Shown here: piece after piece, positions 49,058 through 57,163 of the stretch
Numbering within the stretch: the stretch's first letter is position 1
Layout: each line of letters begins with the position of its first letter
Translations under genes and position numbers: made by a program
The notes under the pieces: generated by a model
Told to the model about the DNA's origin: nothing
Seen by the model: the letters and a program-made list of their open reading frames with translations, nothing else
The model's database searches: none
Source of the DNA: Candidatus Uhrbacteria bacterium RIFOXYB12_FULL_58_10
Lineage (GTDB): Bacteria > Patescibacteriota > Patescibacteriia > UBA9934 > GWF2-40-263
Direction of reading: 5' to 3'
Assembly (NCBI GenBank): GCA_001791645.1
Contig: MGFA01000007.1
Location: 1-57,875 of the forward strand
DNA length: 57,875 bases

Positions 49058-50869
49058 ATGCCAATAGAATCACTGCGTGACCTCTTTGACCGAATCGAGG
49101 CCGAAATCAAGCCGATCGATGAGCAGACCATCGGAGCCGAGATCAAAAAGGAGTTTGAGATCAAAGCGGTGACGCCAACAGGCGATGCGGAGGTCGCGGA
49201 ACTCTTCGCGTTCGCATTTCATGCAGATTATCGGGACGCCGGTACCGGTTGGGGATCGTACTACGGGCCAAAATTCGTCCTTCCGGGCGGTGATGGGCAG
49301 ATGATCGAATTCCCGACTCGTGAGCGCATCAATGACGGGATTTTGAACTGCTGGAAGTCTCGTGCGCTGGAGACCAAGCACCCATCTCTATCTCTTCGCT
49401 ACGCAGACCTATTCGTTGACTTTTACAAAAACGGGGCTGGAGGTGACGGCTTCATCGACATGGCCAGGCGCGTGATCGACATGACCATCGAGGTGTGCGA
49501 GCGCTCGTTGGATGACGACTTCGGTTACATCACGAAACTTGGTCGCGCGTTCGAGGTCGAAAGATTGATCGGCTGTAACCATCGGTTCGAAGATCTGAAA
49601 AAAGTAGCCATCGAGACCGAGGAACGAATGGCTCAGGACGACAAGCCCGGCTTGTGGGGACGGGTCTTCACATGGCTTCTGTTAGACGGCAAAGGAAAAT
49701 TTGCGCTGACGGATCAGGAAAAGAATAATTTGGTGGCGGACATCGAGGCACGGCTACAGCGCCTGTCACAGGTCGAGGAGCCGAATGCATGGGCATTCGA
49801 GTGCGGAGCGAACTTGCTTTCACAACACTACGGCGCGTCTGGTGACGCCACCGCGCTTCAGGGCGTCCTCGAACGCCTGGAGGACGTGCTACGAAAGGAC
49901 AAGCATTCAAACTCGAACGGAATCCTCGTCACGAACTATCTTCAGAAGCTGATCGACGTGTACTCGCGGTTCCAACAGCAATACGGCTTCGCAAAACAGG
50001 CCGTCGGGCGTATCACTGCGGAAATGGGGAACCTCGGGGAGCGCGGAAAGTCTGACATGCATACGGTATCCGCGGAGGTACAGATTACGGACGAGCAAAA
50101 AAACGAATTCATAAACGCCATCTTTAAGCCCGAGCTCCAAACGATCGTCGAAAGAATGGCCGTACATTTTGTACCGAGAAAGGACAAGGCCAAAGCCCAG
50201 CTGGACGATCTGTCAAAAAAATACGTCTTCCAGTATCTCGTTTCGAGCAAAATCGTTTCCGAGGATGGCTACGCACTGGCGGAATTCGGGTCGATTCAAG
50301 ATGATCCCGATCAACATCTCGTGCATCACCTGTCGAAGGTCATACACTTCGAGACTCCATTTTTGTTCTGGAGCTTCGAGGAGCTCAAGAAACGCTACGC
50401 GCCGGAAGACCTCTACCGAGTCCTGGCCAAATGTCCCCTGTTTAAAAGTGAAGACAGACCCTATCTCGAAAAAATACTCTCCGCTTTTTGGCAGGGCGAT
50501 TTCCTCGTTGCGAGCGCCTTGATGATTCCGTTTGTAGAAGATGCCATCAGAAACTTGTTTAAGCTGAACAAACAGCAGTACATCGTACCGAACAAGGAAC
50601 ACGGAGGATACAAGCTCATTGGCCTTCATGGGCTGATCAAGGCCGGTCTGATCAAAGCGGTTTACCGAGACCTCGGCGAGAGCGTCGAGCTCTACCTCGA
50701 CACACTTCTGTGTACACCTGTTGGGTGGAACCTGCGAAATAACTTCGCCCACGGGGTAAATAAAATGTCGTTGACGGGCGAGGAAGTCGCAAACCGACTG
50801 ATGCATGTGCTGTTTTGCCTTTCCTTGATCGCGAATAAAAAGGAGGAAGCGGACGGAGAACCGGAGTAA
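49058..50869 (+). CDS. DUF4209-like protein with C-terminal HEPN motif
   Basis: A 603-residue protein. The N-terminal two thirds is helical and unrecognised. The C-terminal part resembles DUF4209 and has the HEPN-type RX4H motif in WNLRNNFAHGVN (R560, H565), a fold used by many RNA-cutting toxins. No membrane segment. It is followed after 11 bases by a second HEPN-motif gene, in the same orientation, and both lie beside an integrase. This suggests a two-part defence or toxin module. Family match is moderate; activity is inferred. Confidence 0.7.
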   Translation: MPIESLRDLFDRIEAEIKPIDEQTIGAEIKKEFEIKAVTPTGDAEVAELFAFAFHADYRDAGTGWGSYYGPKFVLPGGDGQMIEFPTRERINDGILNCWKSRALETKHPSLSLRYADLFVDFYKNGAGGDGFIDMARRVIDMTIEVCERSLDDDFGYITKLGRAFEVERLIGCNHRFEDLKKVAIETEERMAQDDKPGLWGRVFTWLLLDGKGKFALTDQEKNNLVADIEARLQRLSQVEEPNAWAFECGANLLSQHYGASGDATALQGVLERLEDVLRKDKHSNSNGILVTNYLQKLIDVYSRFQQQYGFAKQAVGRITAEMGNLGERGKSDMHTVSAEVQITDEQKNEFINAIFKPELQTIVERMAVHFVPRKDKAKAQLDDLSKKYVFQYLVSSKIVSEDGYALAEFGSIQDDPDQHLVHHLSKVIHFETPFLFWSFEELKKRYAPEDLYRVLAKCPLFKSEDRPYLEKILSAFWQGDFLVASALMIPFVEDAIRNLFKLNKQQYIVPNKEHGGYKLIGLHGLIKAGLIKAVYRDLGESVELYLDTLLCTPVGWNLRNNFAHGVNKMSLTGEEVANRLMHVLFCLSLIANKKEEADGEPE

Positions 50870-50880
50870 TATACGCATCT

Positions 50881-52026
50881 ATGACGAACAAGGGCGAGCT
50901 GGCACGACAGCCGAACGACAACCGCATGGCGTGGATTCGAAACATCGAATCCCTGACAAGCGACAAGAAAGGGTCGTACGTGGTCGAATGCGAATTTTTA
51001 AGCGAGGCTCGTATCTCGTCGGTGCTTTCATATGCGGACGGCATGATCCAATGCGGGGGTCTTGAATTTGAAAAGGACGAGAATGGGTTGTATCGCTACC
51101 TTCTTCGGCTTGAACACGCCGGAATTAAAGATCCGTCCTACAATAAGTTTGCTGACAAGGACGGGTACTACTTCAAGGACGGCATCCTCGGCGAGCTACT
51201 GGCGATATTTTCCTTATTTTTTCAGGCGAGATTTTACCCAATCGCCACCTACATGGGTGAACTCACGCCAACTAGTTTACCAAGCAGACACGGCGTCCAC
51301 CTTCGTTATCAGAAACCCATACTTGGAAACTACCCTGAAATATTCGACAAGAATAAGACCAGACGATTCTCGGAACTCCAAGGCTTCCTCGATATGATCC
51401 GAGGGATTCCACCGCAGAGCCATCATGTCGTCATTCGCGCCATCGACCACTACGCGCGTGCATTGCGTGAAATTGGCGTCGATACCGAGATGGTGTTCAT
51501 CCGCTTAGTGTCGTCGATCGAAGCCCTGTCTGGAGACTTTGCCATTCCCACAGAGCAAAATCCTCTTCATGGTGCGAACTATGCAATTTTTGACGACGTG
51601 GAACTCTCGGACAGACAACGGAAACAGTTACGGGAGATGCTCAAGGTGGACAAAACAGGCTCCATCACCGTCGACAAGTCGAAGAAAAAATTCCTAGGCT
51701 TCCTCGACACCTACTCCGTGGGCTGTCTGCGAGGGGGAAACCGCAAGGCGAAACATTGTAAAATTTACCGCAAGGACGTTCCGAAATACCTGCGAAGCAT
51801 CTACGACGCACGATCCTGCTACCTGCATGACGGACTTTCCATGTACATCAGCGAACAATACGCCGCGGCATACAATTGGGACGTTGACCCGGGTCTCGGC
51901 ATGACCATCGACAACCACCAGTTTTCCGGATCTTCAAAACTTCCGCATCCGTCTTGGTTTGAAAATATGGTACGACATGCGTTGATGAAATACATGAACG
52001 CATTGGCTTCAGGGACTGGGTTATAA
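50881..52026 (+). CDS. ApeA-like HEPN-domain protein
   Basis: A 381-residue soluble protein. The C-terminal half ends with IYDARSCYLHDG, an RX4H motif (R311, H316) in the context (Y.aRS..lHdG) typical of ApeA-type HEPN proteins, which are linked to anti-phage defence. The N-terminal half includes a beta-rich part (GLYRYLLRLEHAGIKDPS). It is encoded 11 bases after the DUF4209-like gene and ends in a strong bidirectional terminator. Both HEPN proteins may form a heteromer; this is inferred. Confidence 0.7.
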   Translation: MTNKGELARQPNDNRMAWIRNIESLTSDKKGSYVVECEFLSEARISSVLSYADGMIQCGGLEFEKDENGLYRYLLRLEHAGIKDPSYNKFADKDGYYFKDGILGELLAIFSLFFQARFYPIATYMGELTPTSLPSRHGVHLRYQKPILGNYPEIFDKNKTRRFSELQGFLDMIRGIPPQSHHVVIRAIDHYARALREIGVDTEMVFIRLVSSIEALSGDFAIPTEQNPLHGANYAIFDDVELSDRQRKQLREMLKVDKTGSITVDKSKKKFLGFLDTYSVGCLRGGNRKAKHCKIYRKDVPKYLRSIYDARSCYLHDGLSMYISEQYAAAYNWDVDPGLGMTIDNHQFSGSSKLPHPSWFENMVRHALMKYMNALASGTGL

Positions 52027-52043
52027 TGCGTTATAACCCACAA

Positions 52044-52073
52044 CAAAACCGCCGGTCTTACCCAGCGGTTTTG
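52044..52073. terminator. Bidirectional terminator between HEPN pair and integrase side
   Basis: CAAAACCGC pairs with GCGGTTTTG around twelve bases, ending in T on one side and A on the other. Confidence 0.75.
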
Positions 52074-52077
52074 GATA

Positions 52078-52335
52078 CTACTTGTAGCTCCACCGTTCTC
52101 TCCAATAGTCGAATGCGAATATCAATGTGCGATAATCATTTATTGTGAAACGTCCAGGAATATCAAAGGCGTTTACGAAGATGCGGACGCCTGAGCGATG
52201 GCCATGGGGACATTTTTTAGTGCCGTTCACGACATCGCCGTGTGCAACTTCCGGCGCCCAAATGTGGCGACATTTAGAGCAGACTAAAATGATACTCCCG
52301 CCCGTGGTAAGGTTCCAATCTTGTTCCTTTTTCAT
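52078..52335 (-). CDS. Small zinc-ribbon-like protein
   Basis: An 85-residue protein with LVCSKCRHIW and KKCPHGHRSG, that is four Cys/His ligands for one zinc, then a C-terminal helix RTLIFAFDYWRERWSYK. It lies 11 bases after the integrase gene, on the same strand, and may be co-transcribed with it. Function unknown; perhaps a DNA-binding helper. Confidence 0.65.
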   Translation of the reverse strand: MKKEQDWNLTTGGSIILVCSKCRHIWAPEVAHGDVVNGTKKCPHGHRSGVRIFVNAFDIPGRFTINDYRTLIFAFDYWRERWSYK

Positions 52336-52346
52336 AATGAATTAAG

Positions 52347-53339
52347 TTACCGTGAATACCCATCGCTCCCGATCTTCTCCACGGCAGGTCGCAAAGTATC
52401 AACACTGACGTTTCGACCGTAGGCCATGGTCATGCGCGGGTCGTGGTGGCCCATGAGCTGCTGCAGGTGCTGAAGGGGCGTACCGTGGCGATTCAACTCG
52501 GATGCGAACGTGTGCCGGGCGCGGTGAACGTGAAAGTGGACGCCGCTTTCCTTTGCGAGCAGGTCAACAAGATGCTTGAGGCCATGTTGACCAAACGCGC
52601 GATCCTTCGTTCCTGACACGAACAGCGCGGGGCTAAGATAGGCGATGGCGTGGTTTTTCCGTGCCTGCAGGTAGTCGCTCAACTCGATCATCAACGGGCG
52701 CGGTAACGGGATCGGCCGTGGCATTTTTGACTTTGATGTTTCAGCCCTCACTGTGAGCGTTCCCTTATCCAAATCAACATCCTGCAAATGAAGACCGAGC
52801 AACTCGCCACGGCGGACTCCAGTAAGTATGAGCACGCGCAAGATGGTGTAATTGCGAATGCGGATAAAATCGCTCGCCCACTTGTGATCGTATTGACACG
52901 TCTGGAATAAACGGCGGATCTCCGATTCGGTAAGGAACCGCCTATCAACGTATTGAACGTTTGGCCGTTCGATGGACGTGAGCGGATTTGTTTTGATCTG
53001 GTTCGTTGCCACGAGCCAACGCATGAACACGTCCAGTTTGCTACGGTAGGTCAGCAACGTGGATGCCTTCACGCCGGTTTGTTTCATTTGTTTGCCCACG
53101 AGCCGTTCACGTTCGTTGAGTGCGCTAAAAAATCCAATCCACGTTGGGCGGTCTTGGATATTGCGGAGGTCGGCCTCCTTCACGATACGGAGGAACAGTT
53201 GCATGGCGGCAACATAGCCCTGAAGGGTGGCGTGGCGGGCACAGCGGGTGAATTTCTGCTCGTTCAAGAAGTCTTTAAATAAGATCTCCAGCTCGTTTGG
53301 CGTACGGCCATCAACGGGCTTCAACAGTACCATCGTCAT
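52347..53339 (-). CDS. Tyrosine recombinase (phage/island-type integrase)
   Basis: A 330-residue recombinase. The N-terminal SAM-like domain (residues 15-110) precedes the catalytic domain with R176 (TGVRRGELLGL), H272 and R275 (HVHRARHTFASEL), H298/299 and the nucleophile Y307 (MGHHDPRMTMAYGR). All active-site residues are present, so the enzyme is probably active. It belongs to the XerD-like group used by integrative elements. Its location beside the HEPN pair and the truncated tRNA end at 48797 marks the region as an integrated island. Confidence 0.93.
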   Translation of the reverse strand: MTMVLLKPVDGRTPNELEILFKDFLNEQKFTRCARHATLQGYVAAMQLFLRIVKEADLRNIQDRPTWIGFFSALNERERLVGKQMKQTGVKASTLLTYRSKLDVFMRWLVATNQIKTNPLTSIERPNVQYVDRRFLTESEIRRLFQTCQYDHKWASDFIRIRNYTILRVLILTGVRRGELLGLHLQDVDLDKGTLTVRAETSKSKMPRPIPLPRPLMIELSDYLQARKNHAIAYLSPALFVSGTKDRAFGQHGLKHLVDLLAKESGVHFHVHRARHTFASELNRHGTPLQHLQQLMGHHDPRMTMAYGRNVSVDTLRPAVEKIGSDGYSR

Positions 53340-53726
53340 ATACCTTTGTTACGCGGGGTACTCGCGCCCTGGCGTTTAGAAATAATGGGCGGGAGGTGAT
53401 AGGTAATGATGTTGATGATAGGTTGATGATCTTCACGCGTATACTGGCGCGGACAGTGTAGTGAACGGCGGTCGGTGTGAACCGAAAAAGTGGTCATGGT
53501 TTTTCCATGGTATTGGTCGTAATATTCATTTGTGAAGGTACGCCGATTGCTCGGTCACCTCATTGTAAAGACGTGTCCGATAACGCGCAATTCGCGTTAT
53601 CCACCAAACTTTTTACACTTTTTATACTCTTGAAACTTTAATAGCTTAACTTAGACCCAATTTTCGCCGAGAATATTTTTCGTACCTGTGGATAACAAAG
53701 TTAGCGGTGATGCCGCCAGCTTTGAT
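53340..53726. other. Gene-free stretch upstream of the integrase
   Basis: About 390 bases with no convincing gene. It holds a perfect 9-bp hairpin (GATAACGCG/CGCGTTATC, 53579-53601), tandem GTTGATGAT-like repeats near 53413-53430, and an ACACTTTTTATACT motif (53615-53628) that recurs at 57102-57115. It probably holds the integrase promoter and possibly an attachment site. Confidence 0.5.
53579..53601. repeat. Perfect hairpin upstream of the integrase
   Basis: GATAACGCG, loop CAATT, CGCGTTATC. It could be an operator, or the arm of an attachment or origin site. Confidence 0.6.
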
Positions 53727-54656
53727 TTACAGGTTAAATGCTTCGATGCGGATGCGGACGGTGAGATACGGTGATTGGAAGGTTTGCTCACGCATTTTTT
53801 GGTCGTAGATTTCTACTCCATTCTGTTTTGTCCATTCGTTTTCCACCAACTTTTTCTTCGGCTCCCCGCCGCAGCCATAATCTTCAAAGTTCCACGGGTC
53901 ATATTTTATTTCATGCTTCTCGAACAGGTCAGACAGTTCCTTGGGGAAAGTTTTTATCATGTACATGGATCCCCAAATCCCAACGTACTTGTCGAGGTTG
54001 GTAAGGAATTGAATGATCGTCCAAAATGGAACCTCGCCCAGCTTCTCCTCGTCGAGAAAATCGCCATCCGGAAGCACCTCGGGGAATCCGATGACGTGAG
54101 GGGCGATGACGATGCTCGTCCCTACGCGATTTTCTCCGTACTTATCGTGACCAATCCACGCGAAGTTCATACCCTCCTCGGAACTGAATAACCGCTCTCT
54201 AATTTCCATTTTGTCGACGAACGTCTTGTGTCGATCCGACCATATCTGGGTCATCCCCGAGATTCCGTCGGAGAAATACACGAATCTGAAGAGTTTCCCA
54301 AATACCCCTTCGCCTTCCTTTACGTTTAGTTTTTTGTCCGCGTATATTTCTTTCACGAACCTCTCTGGTTCCACGCCCCCGTCCTTGGCGAGATCATTGA
54401 TAATCTTTTGCCAGTTCGGCTCCAAAATTATGTCCGCTCGGTACGATATGGACTTGTTGGCTGCCTCTTTGTTGGTGGCGTCATCAAGAATACCGACGGC
54501 GTTTTCAACCCTTCGGAATCTTTTATCCTGCTGCGAGATGAGGTGGAGGAGGAATGCTCCGATCACCACCGCGGCCTTTGTTCCAGTCGTGAAGTCCCCA
54601 AGAAGGACTACGGCTAAAACGACGATGGCGATTCCCCAAGATATTTTTCCTTGCAT
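53727..54656 (-). CDS. Membrane-anchored protein of unknown function
   Basis: A 309-residue protein starting MQGKISWGIAIVVLAVVLLGD, with two close N-terminal helices and a large soluble domain (residues 55-309) with an acidic/aromatic character, such as FGKLFRFVYFSDGISGMTQIW and WNFEDYGCGGEPKKKLVENEW. No motif recognised. I start at 54656 rather than nine bases upstream. It is 33 bases from the surface-protein gene and may be co-transcribed. Function unknown. Confidence 0.6.
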   Translation of the reverse strand: MQGKISWGIAIVVLAVVLLGDFTTGTKAAVVIGAFLLHLISQQDKRFRRVENAVGILDDATNKEAANKSISYRADIILEPNWQKIINDLAKDGGVEPERFVKEIYADKKLNVKEGEGVFGKLFRFVYFSDGISGMTQIWSDRHKTFVDKMEIRERLFSSEEGMNFAWIGHDKYGENRVGTSIVIAPHVIGFPEVLPDGDFLDEEKLGEVPFWTIIQFLTNLDKYVGIWGSMYMIKTFPKELSDLFEKHEIKYDPWNFEDYGCGGEPKKKLVENEWTKQNGVEIYDQKMREQTFQSPYLTVRIRIEAFNL

Positions 54657-54688
54657 AGTCAACAATGCTATTTACATTCAGTAAATCC

Positions 54689-56038
54689 CTAATTGTAGCT
54701 GTCGACGATGCCATCATCGTTGTCGTCGTAGACGCACATCGGGGACTCGTCGAACCAGCACCATTGCCATTGGTCGCCATCGCCGTAATTTGAGAGGTTT
54801 TCTGAGTCTGCGAACCCACGCTCTACAAGAATCATCTCATAGGTCATGCCGATCCAAACGTCACCACGAGCCACCTTGTCGCACTGATCCTCCGTCCACG
54901 TCGGGTGTTCTCCGCAAATGACCCCGCTATTGTTGATTACGAAATCATAGGTTTCGTTTGTTCCCAATTTGTCCATCGGTAGGATGTATCCCGCAACGAC
55001 ATCGAGAGACGGTGCCTGGAAGACTAAAACACCGCTTTCTTTTTCACCGGGAGCAATAGGCTTGCCGGTTATATCGTCTTCGCCGTAACCATCGACTTCA
55101 TCGAAAACGGTATATGCCTTGTAGTCGCCGCCGGCTTCAATAAGCACGAACGAATCCGCGTTCAACGTCACGTCGTTATCGCTGATGTTCGTGACGTCAA
55201 CGTTCAAAATAATGAACCGTCCGTCTTCGTCGTAATTTCCGTTGGCGTCCACTGGATACGCAAATCCTGCTGATCCGCTAAGAAAAAGTTCCTGCGAAAT
55301 CGTGTTGATCACGAATTTGATGGTAGTAAACACAACCTCTTCACCCACGACCTTGAGAAAATACTCCTGGTCGGGATCGGTTACTGTCGAGTTGCCATCT
55401 TCGCCGACTTCCGGGATGAGGGAAAGGTCGGCATTCGTAATGCCGAGGCTCAGGAACCGCATGATTTGATATGCGGCATCACCATTTTTCATGTAGTACC
55501 TTTTGCCATCGGCGGGGTTCAGATACCACGCCTCGCCACGTGACTCCACCTGAAGCAGTATCCTGCCTCTGAGTGTGCTATTGAGCGACGCGTCATATTT
55601 TATGGAACCAGTCCCCAGCGGGTTGGTGTTCGTCTCCAGTACCTCCGACCCGTCGGAATAACCGTCGCCGTCAGTATCGGCCACGTTCGGATCCGTCCCA
55701 AGCCCTTCCTCAAGCGTGTCCGCGAGACTATCACCGTCCGTGTCCGTGTCTGCAAACCGCTCCTCTACGCCGACGGGCAATTTATTCAAGTCGTCGGTCG
55801 ATATGCCGAGACCGAAATCCCGCAACGCTTGGTAGGCTGCATCTCCGTCTTCGAGATAGGTGCGCTCTAACGTCACGGGGTCAACGTACCAGGATTCCCC
55901 GTGGCTTTCGACCTGTAAGAGTATCTGGCCAGACAGGCGTTGAGCGAGGTCGTCGCCAGCCATCGCTTGTTGGTTCGGGAAACCTACGGAGGATAGTAAC
56001 GTACCGACTAAAACAATCACGCTTAAAATCTTTTTCAT
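54689..56038 (-). CDS. Secreted surface protein with calcium repeats and Patescibacteria modules
   Basis: A 449-residue protein starting MKKILSVIVLVGTLLSSVGF (signal peptide, cleavage after AMA). Two copies of a module (GQILLQVESHGESWYVDP and GRILLQVESRGEAWYLNP, each followed by GDAAYQ..R..GLGI) are typical for Patescibacteria. Between them are calcium-binding repeats (DTDTDGDSLADTLEEGLGTD, DTDGDGYSDGSE). A DUF4352-like Ig domain (INDNDV-type NISDNDVTLNADSFVL) follows, and the end has DDNDDGIVDS. An extracellular adhesin or S-layer-like protein is likely. Its leader can fold in two ways. Confidence 0.82.
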   Translation of the reverse strand: MKKILSVIVLVGTLLSSVGFPNQQAMAGDDLAQRLSGQILLQVESHGESWYVDPVTLERTYLEDGDAAYQALRDFGLGISTDDLNKLPVGVEERFADTDTDGDSLADTLEEGLGTDPNVADTDGDGYSDGSEVLETNTNPLGTGSIKYDASLNSTLRGRILLQVESRGEAWYLNPADGKRYYMKNGDAAYQIMRFLSLGITNADLSLIPEVGEDGNSTVTDPDQEYFLKVVGEEVVFTTIKFVINTISQELFLSGSAGFAYPVDANGNYDEDGRFIILNVDVTNISDNDVTLNADSFVLIEAGGDYKAYTVFDEVDGYGEDDITGKPIAPGEKESGVLVFQAPSLDVVAGYILPMDKLGTNETYDFVINNSGVICGEHPTWTEDQCDKVARGDVWIGMTYEMILVERGFADSENLSNYGDGDQWQWCWFDESPMCVYDDNDDGIVDSYN

Positions 56039-56220
56039 ATGACCCTGCTTGGTGGGTTTTATCCGGCATTGGGCAAACACAAAGCCCGCCGCCAGCTCTT
56101 CCCCTTGCGGGGAACGTAACCCTTTCGGGATACGACCAAGCAGGATTGCTGAACGACGGGTTCAGTATCCTGCTTGGCTTTATTGCCATGCCGCGCTCAC
56201 GCACGGTTTAGGCTAAATTG
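56039..56220 (-). promoter_or_regulatory. Structured leader with mutually exclusive hairpins (riboswitch-like)
   Basis: In the message the leader holds CCAAGCAGGAT (from 56177), ATCCTGCTTGG (from 56146) and, beside the start codon, CCAAGCAGGGTC (from 56052). The middle segment can pair with either neighbour. The last one includes the AGGG ribosome site four bases before ATG, so pairing it would block translation. Between them are two hairpins with GNRA loops (CCCGAAAGGG, CCCCGCAAGGGG) and a GGCGGCGGGC/GCCCAATGCC stem. No known riboswitch class matches. Confidence 0.6.
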
Positions 56221-56264
56221 TAAGAAAAGTGTAATGGTTTCTAACTAAAAGAACAAGTACAATG

Positions 56265-56293
56265 TTGACAAAAAGGCCTATTAAGAACATTAT
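56265..56293 (+). promoter_or_regulatory. Sigma70-type promoter of the gene at 56358
   Basis: TTGACA, 17 bases, CATTAT, about 65 bases before the ATG. Consensus -35 box and ideal spacing. Confidence 0.6.
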
Positions 56294-56357
56294 TCACTGT
56301 CGTTCCATACGACAAGAGGGCAGCCCTCCGCTACCCTCTCCACCCCAGGAGATCTCC

Positions 56358-56882
56358 ATGCCCACGTTTTCTGGCAAGCGTCCTTCAGCCATCGCCTACC
56401 GGCTCGCCCACCCCAGATGCATCGACAGCCTGGTCAGGAACATCATGTCGCTCGCACAGATGTTTGATCCCACCGACACCGGCTGCTACGTCGTGGTCTG
56501 GCGTGGCATCGAGGAAGACGACAGTATCATGTGGTCCCCAGCTGTCGGGGTCGCCGTCGGCAAGGTTGCTCCTGAAAAGATGGCGAAGTACGCCCGTCTC
56601 GCCCAGGAGAAGGCCGAGCGTCTCGCGGCCAATCCGGAACACATCGCCAGCTTCCAGACACGAGACGAAACCGACCCCGCGAACCCCAAGTACCCCGGGG
56701 CCGTGCGGATGGACCTCGACCACATCATCATCTCCTGCTCCGGCTTCGACTGGAAGTTCGACGAAATGGTCGGGATCGAGATCGGCCTCTTCCTCCGCCT
56801 CATCAGCGTGGAACGCGTGAGGGATCTCATGGCGCTGAGTTCCAACGAGCACGCCGAACGACGCTACGCCAAGCACAACTGA
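56358..56882 (+). CDS. Unknown soluble protein
   Basis: A 174-residue protein. The ATG at 56358 has AGGAG nine bases upstream, so it is preferred over a frame starting 96 bases earlier. Text: MPTFSGKRPSAIAYRLAHPR, a helical DSLVRNIMSLAQMFDPTDT, a beta-rich core VVVWRGIEEDDSIMWSP, and a C-terminal VGIEIGLFLRLISVERVRDL. No domain recognised. It has its own promoter and a very strong terminator, like the stand-alone genes at 21531 and 24022. Function unknown. Confidence 0.6.
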   Translation: MPTFSGKRPSAIAYRLAHPRCIDSLVRNIMSLAQMFDPTDTGCYVVVWRGIEEDDSIMWSPAVGVAVGKVAPEKMAKYARLAQEKAERLAANPEHIASFQTRDETDPANPKYPGAVRMDLDHIIISCSGFDWKFDEMVGIEIGLFLRLISVERVRDLMALSSNEHAERRYAKHN

Positions 56883-57163
56883 AGTGCTCTCTCGCCCCGC
56901 GCGAGACGACAAGCCCCAACTCGGGGACGCTGTCGTTCTCGACGCGGGGTTTGTCTTTTGTCAGAGTTATAACGCATTCACAGTCAGAATCCACGACCGC
57001 ATCTTAGACCCCCCACCCCCAGGGCAAAATGCGCAATCTTCCGGCAAGCCAAGGGTAAGGATTTCTCTTACCTTCGCGAAGAAAAGTTTTATGAACTTTC
57101 GACACTTTTTATACTTTTGCATCCTCGAAAACGCCAAACAACGACCGCATCTTTTTTTCGTTT
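56883..57163. other. Intergenic region with long terminator and shared motif
   Basis: About 280 bases: the terminator (56895-56958), then an AT-rich part that includes ACACTTTTTATACT (57102-57115), also found upstream of the integrase. No gene. Confidence 0.5.
56895..56958 (+). terminator. Long nested terminator
   Basis: CCCCGCG and CGACA pair with TGTCG and CGCGGGG around an inner CCCCAACTCGGGG hairpin, ending TTTGTCTTTT. Confidence 0.8.

Noticed and set aside
56039-56220. Cyclic-di-GMP-I riboswitch in the surface-protein leader
   Set aside because: GGGCAAAC and CAAAGCC-like strings occur only on the opposite strand and not in the required arrangement.
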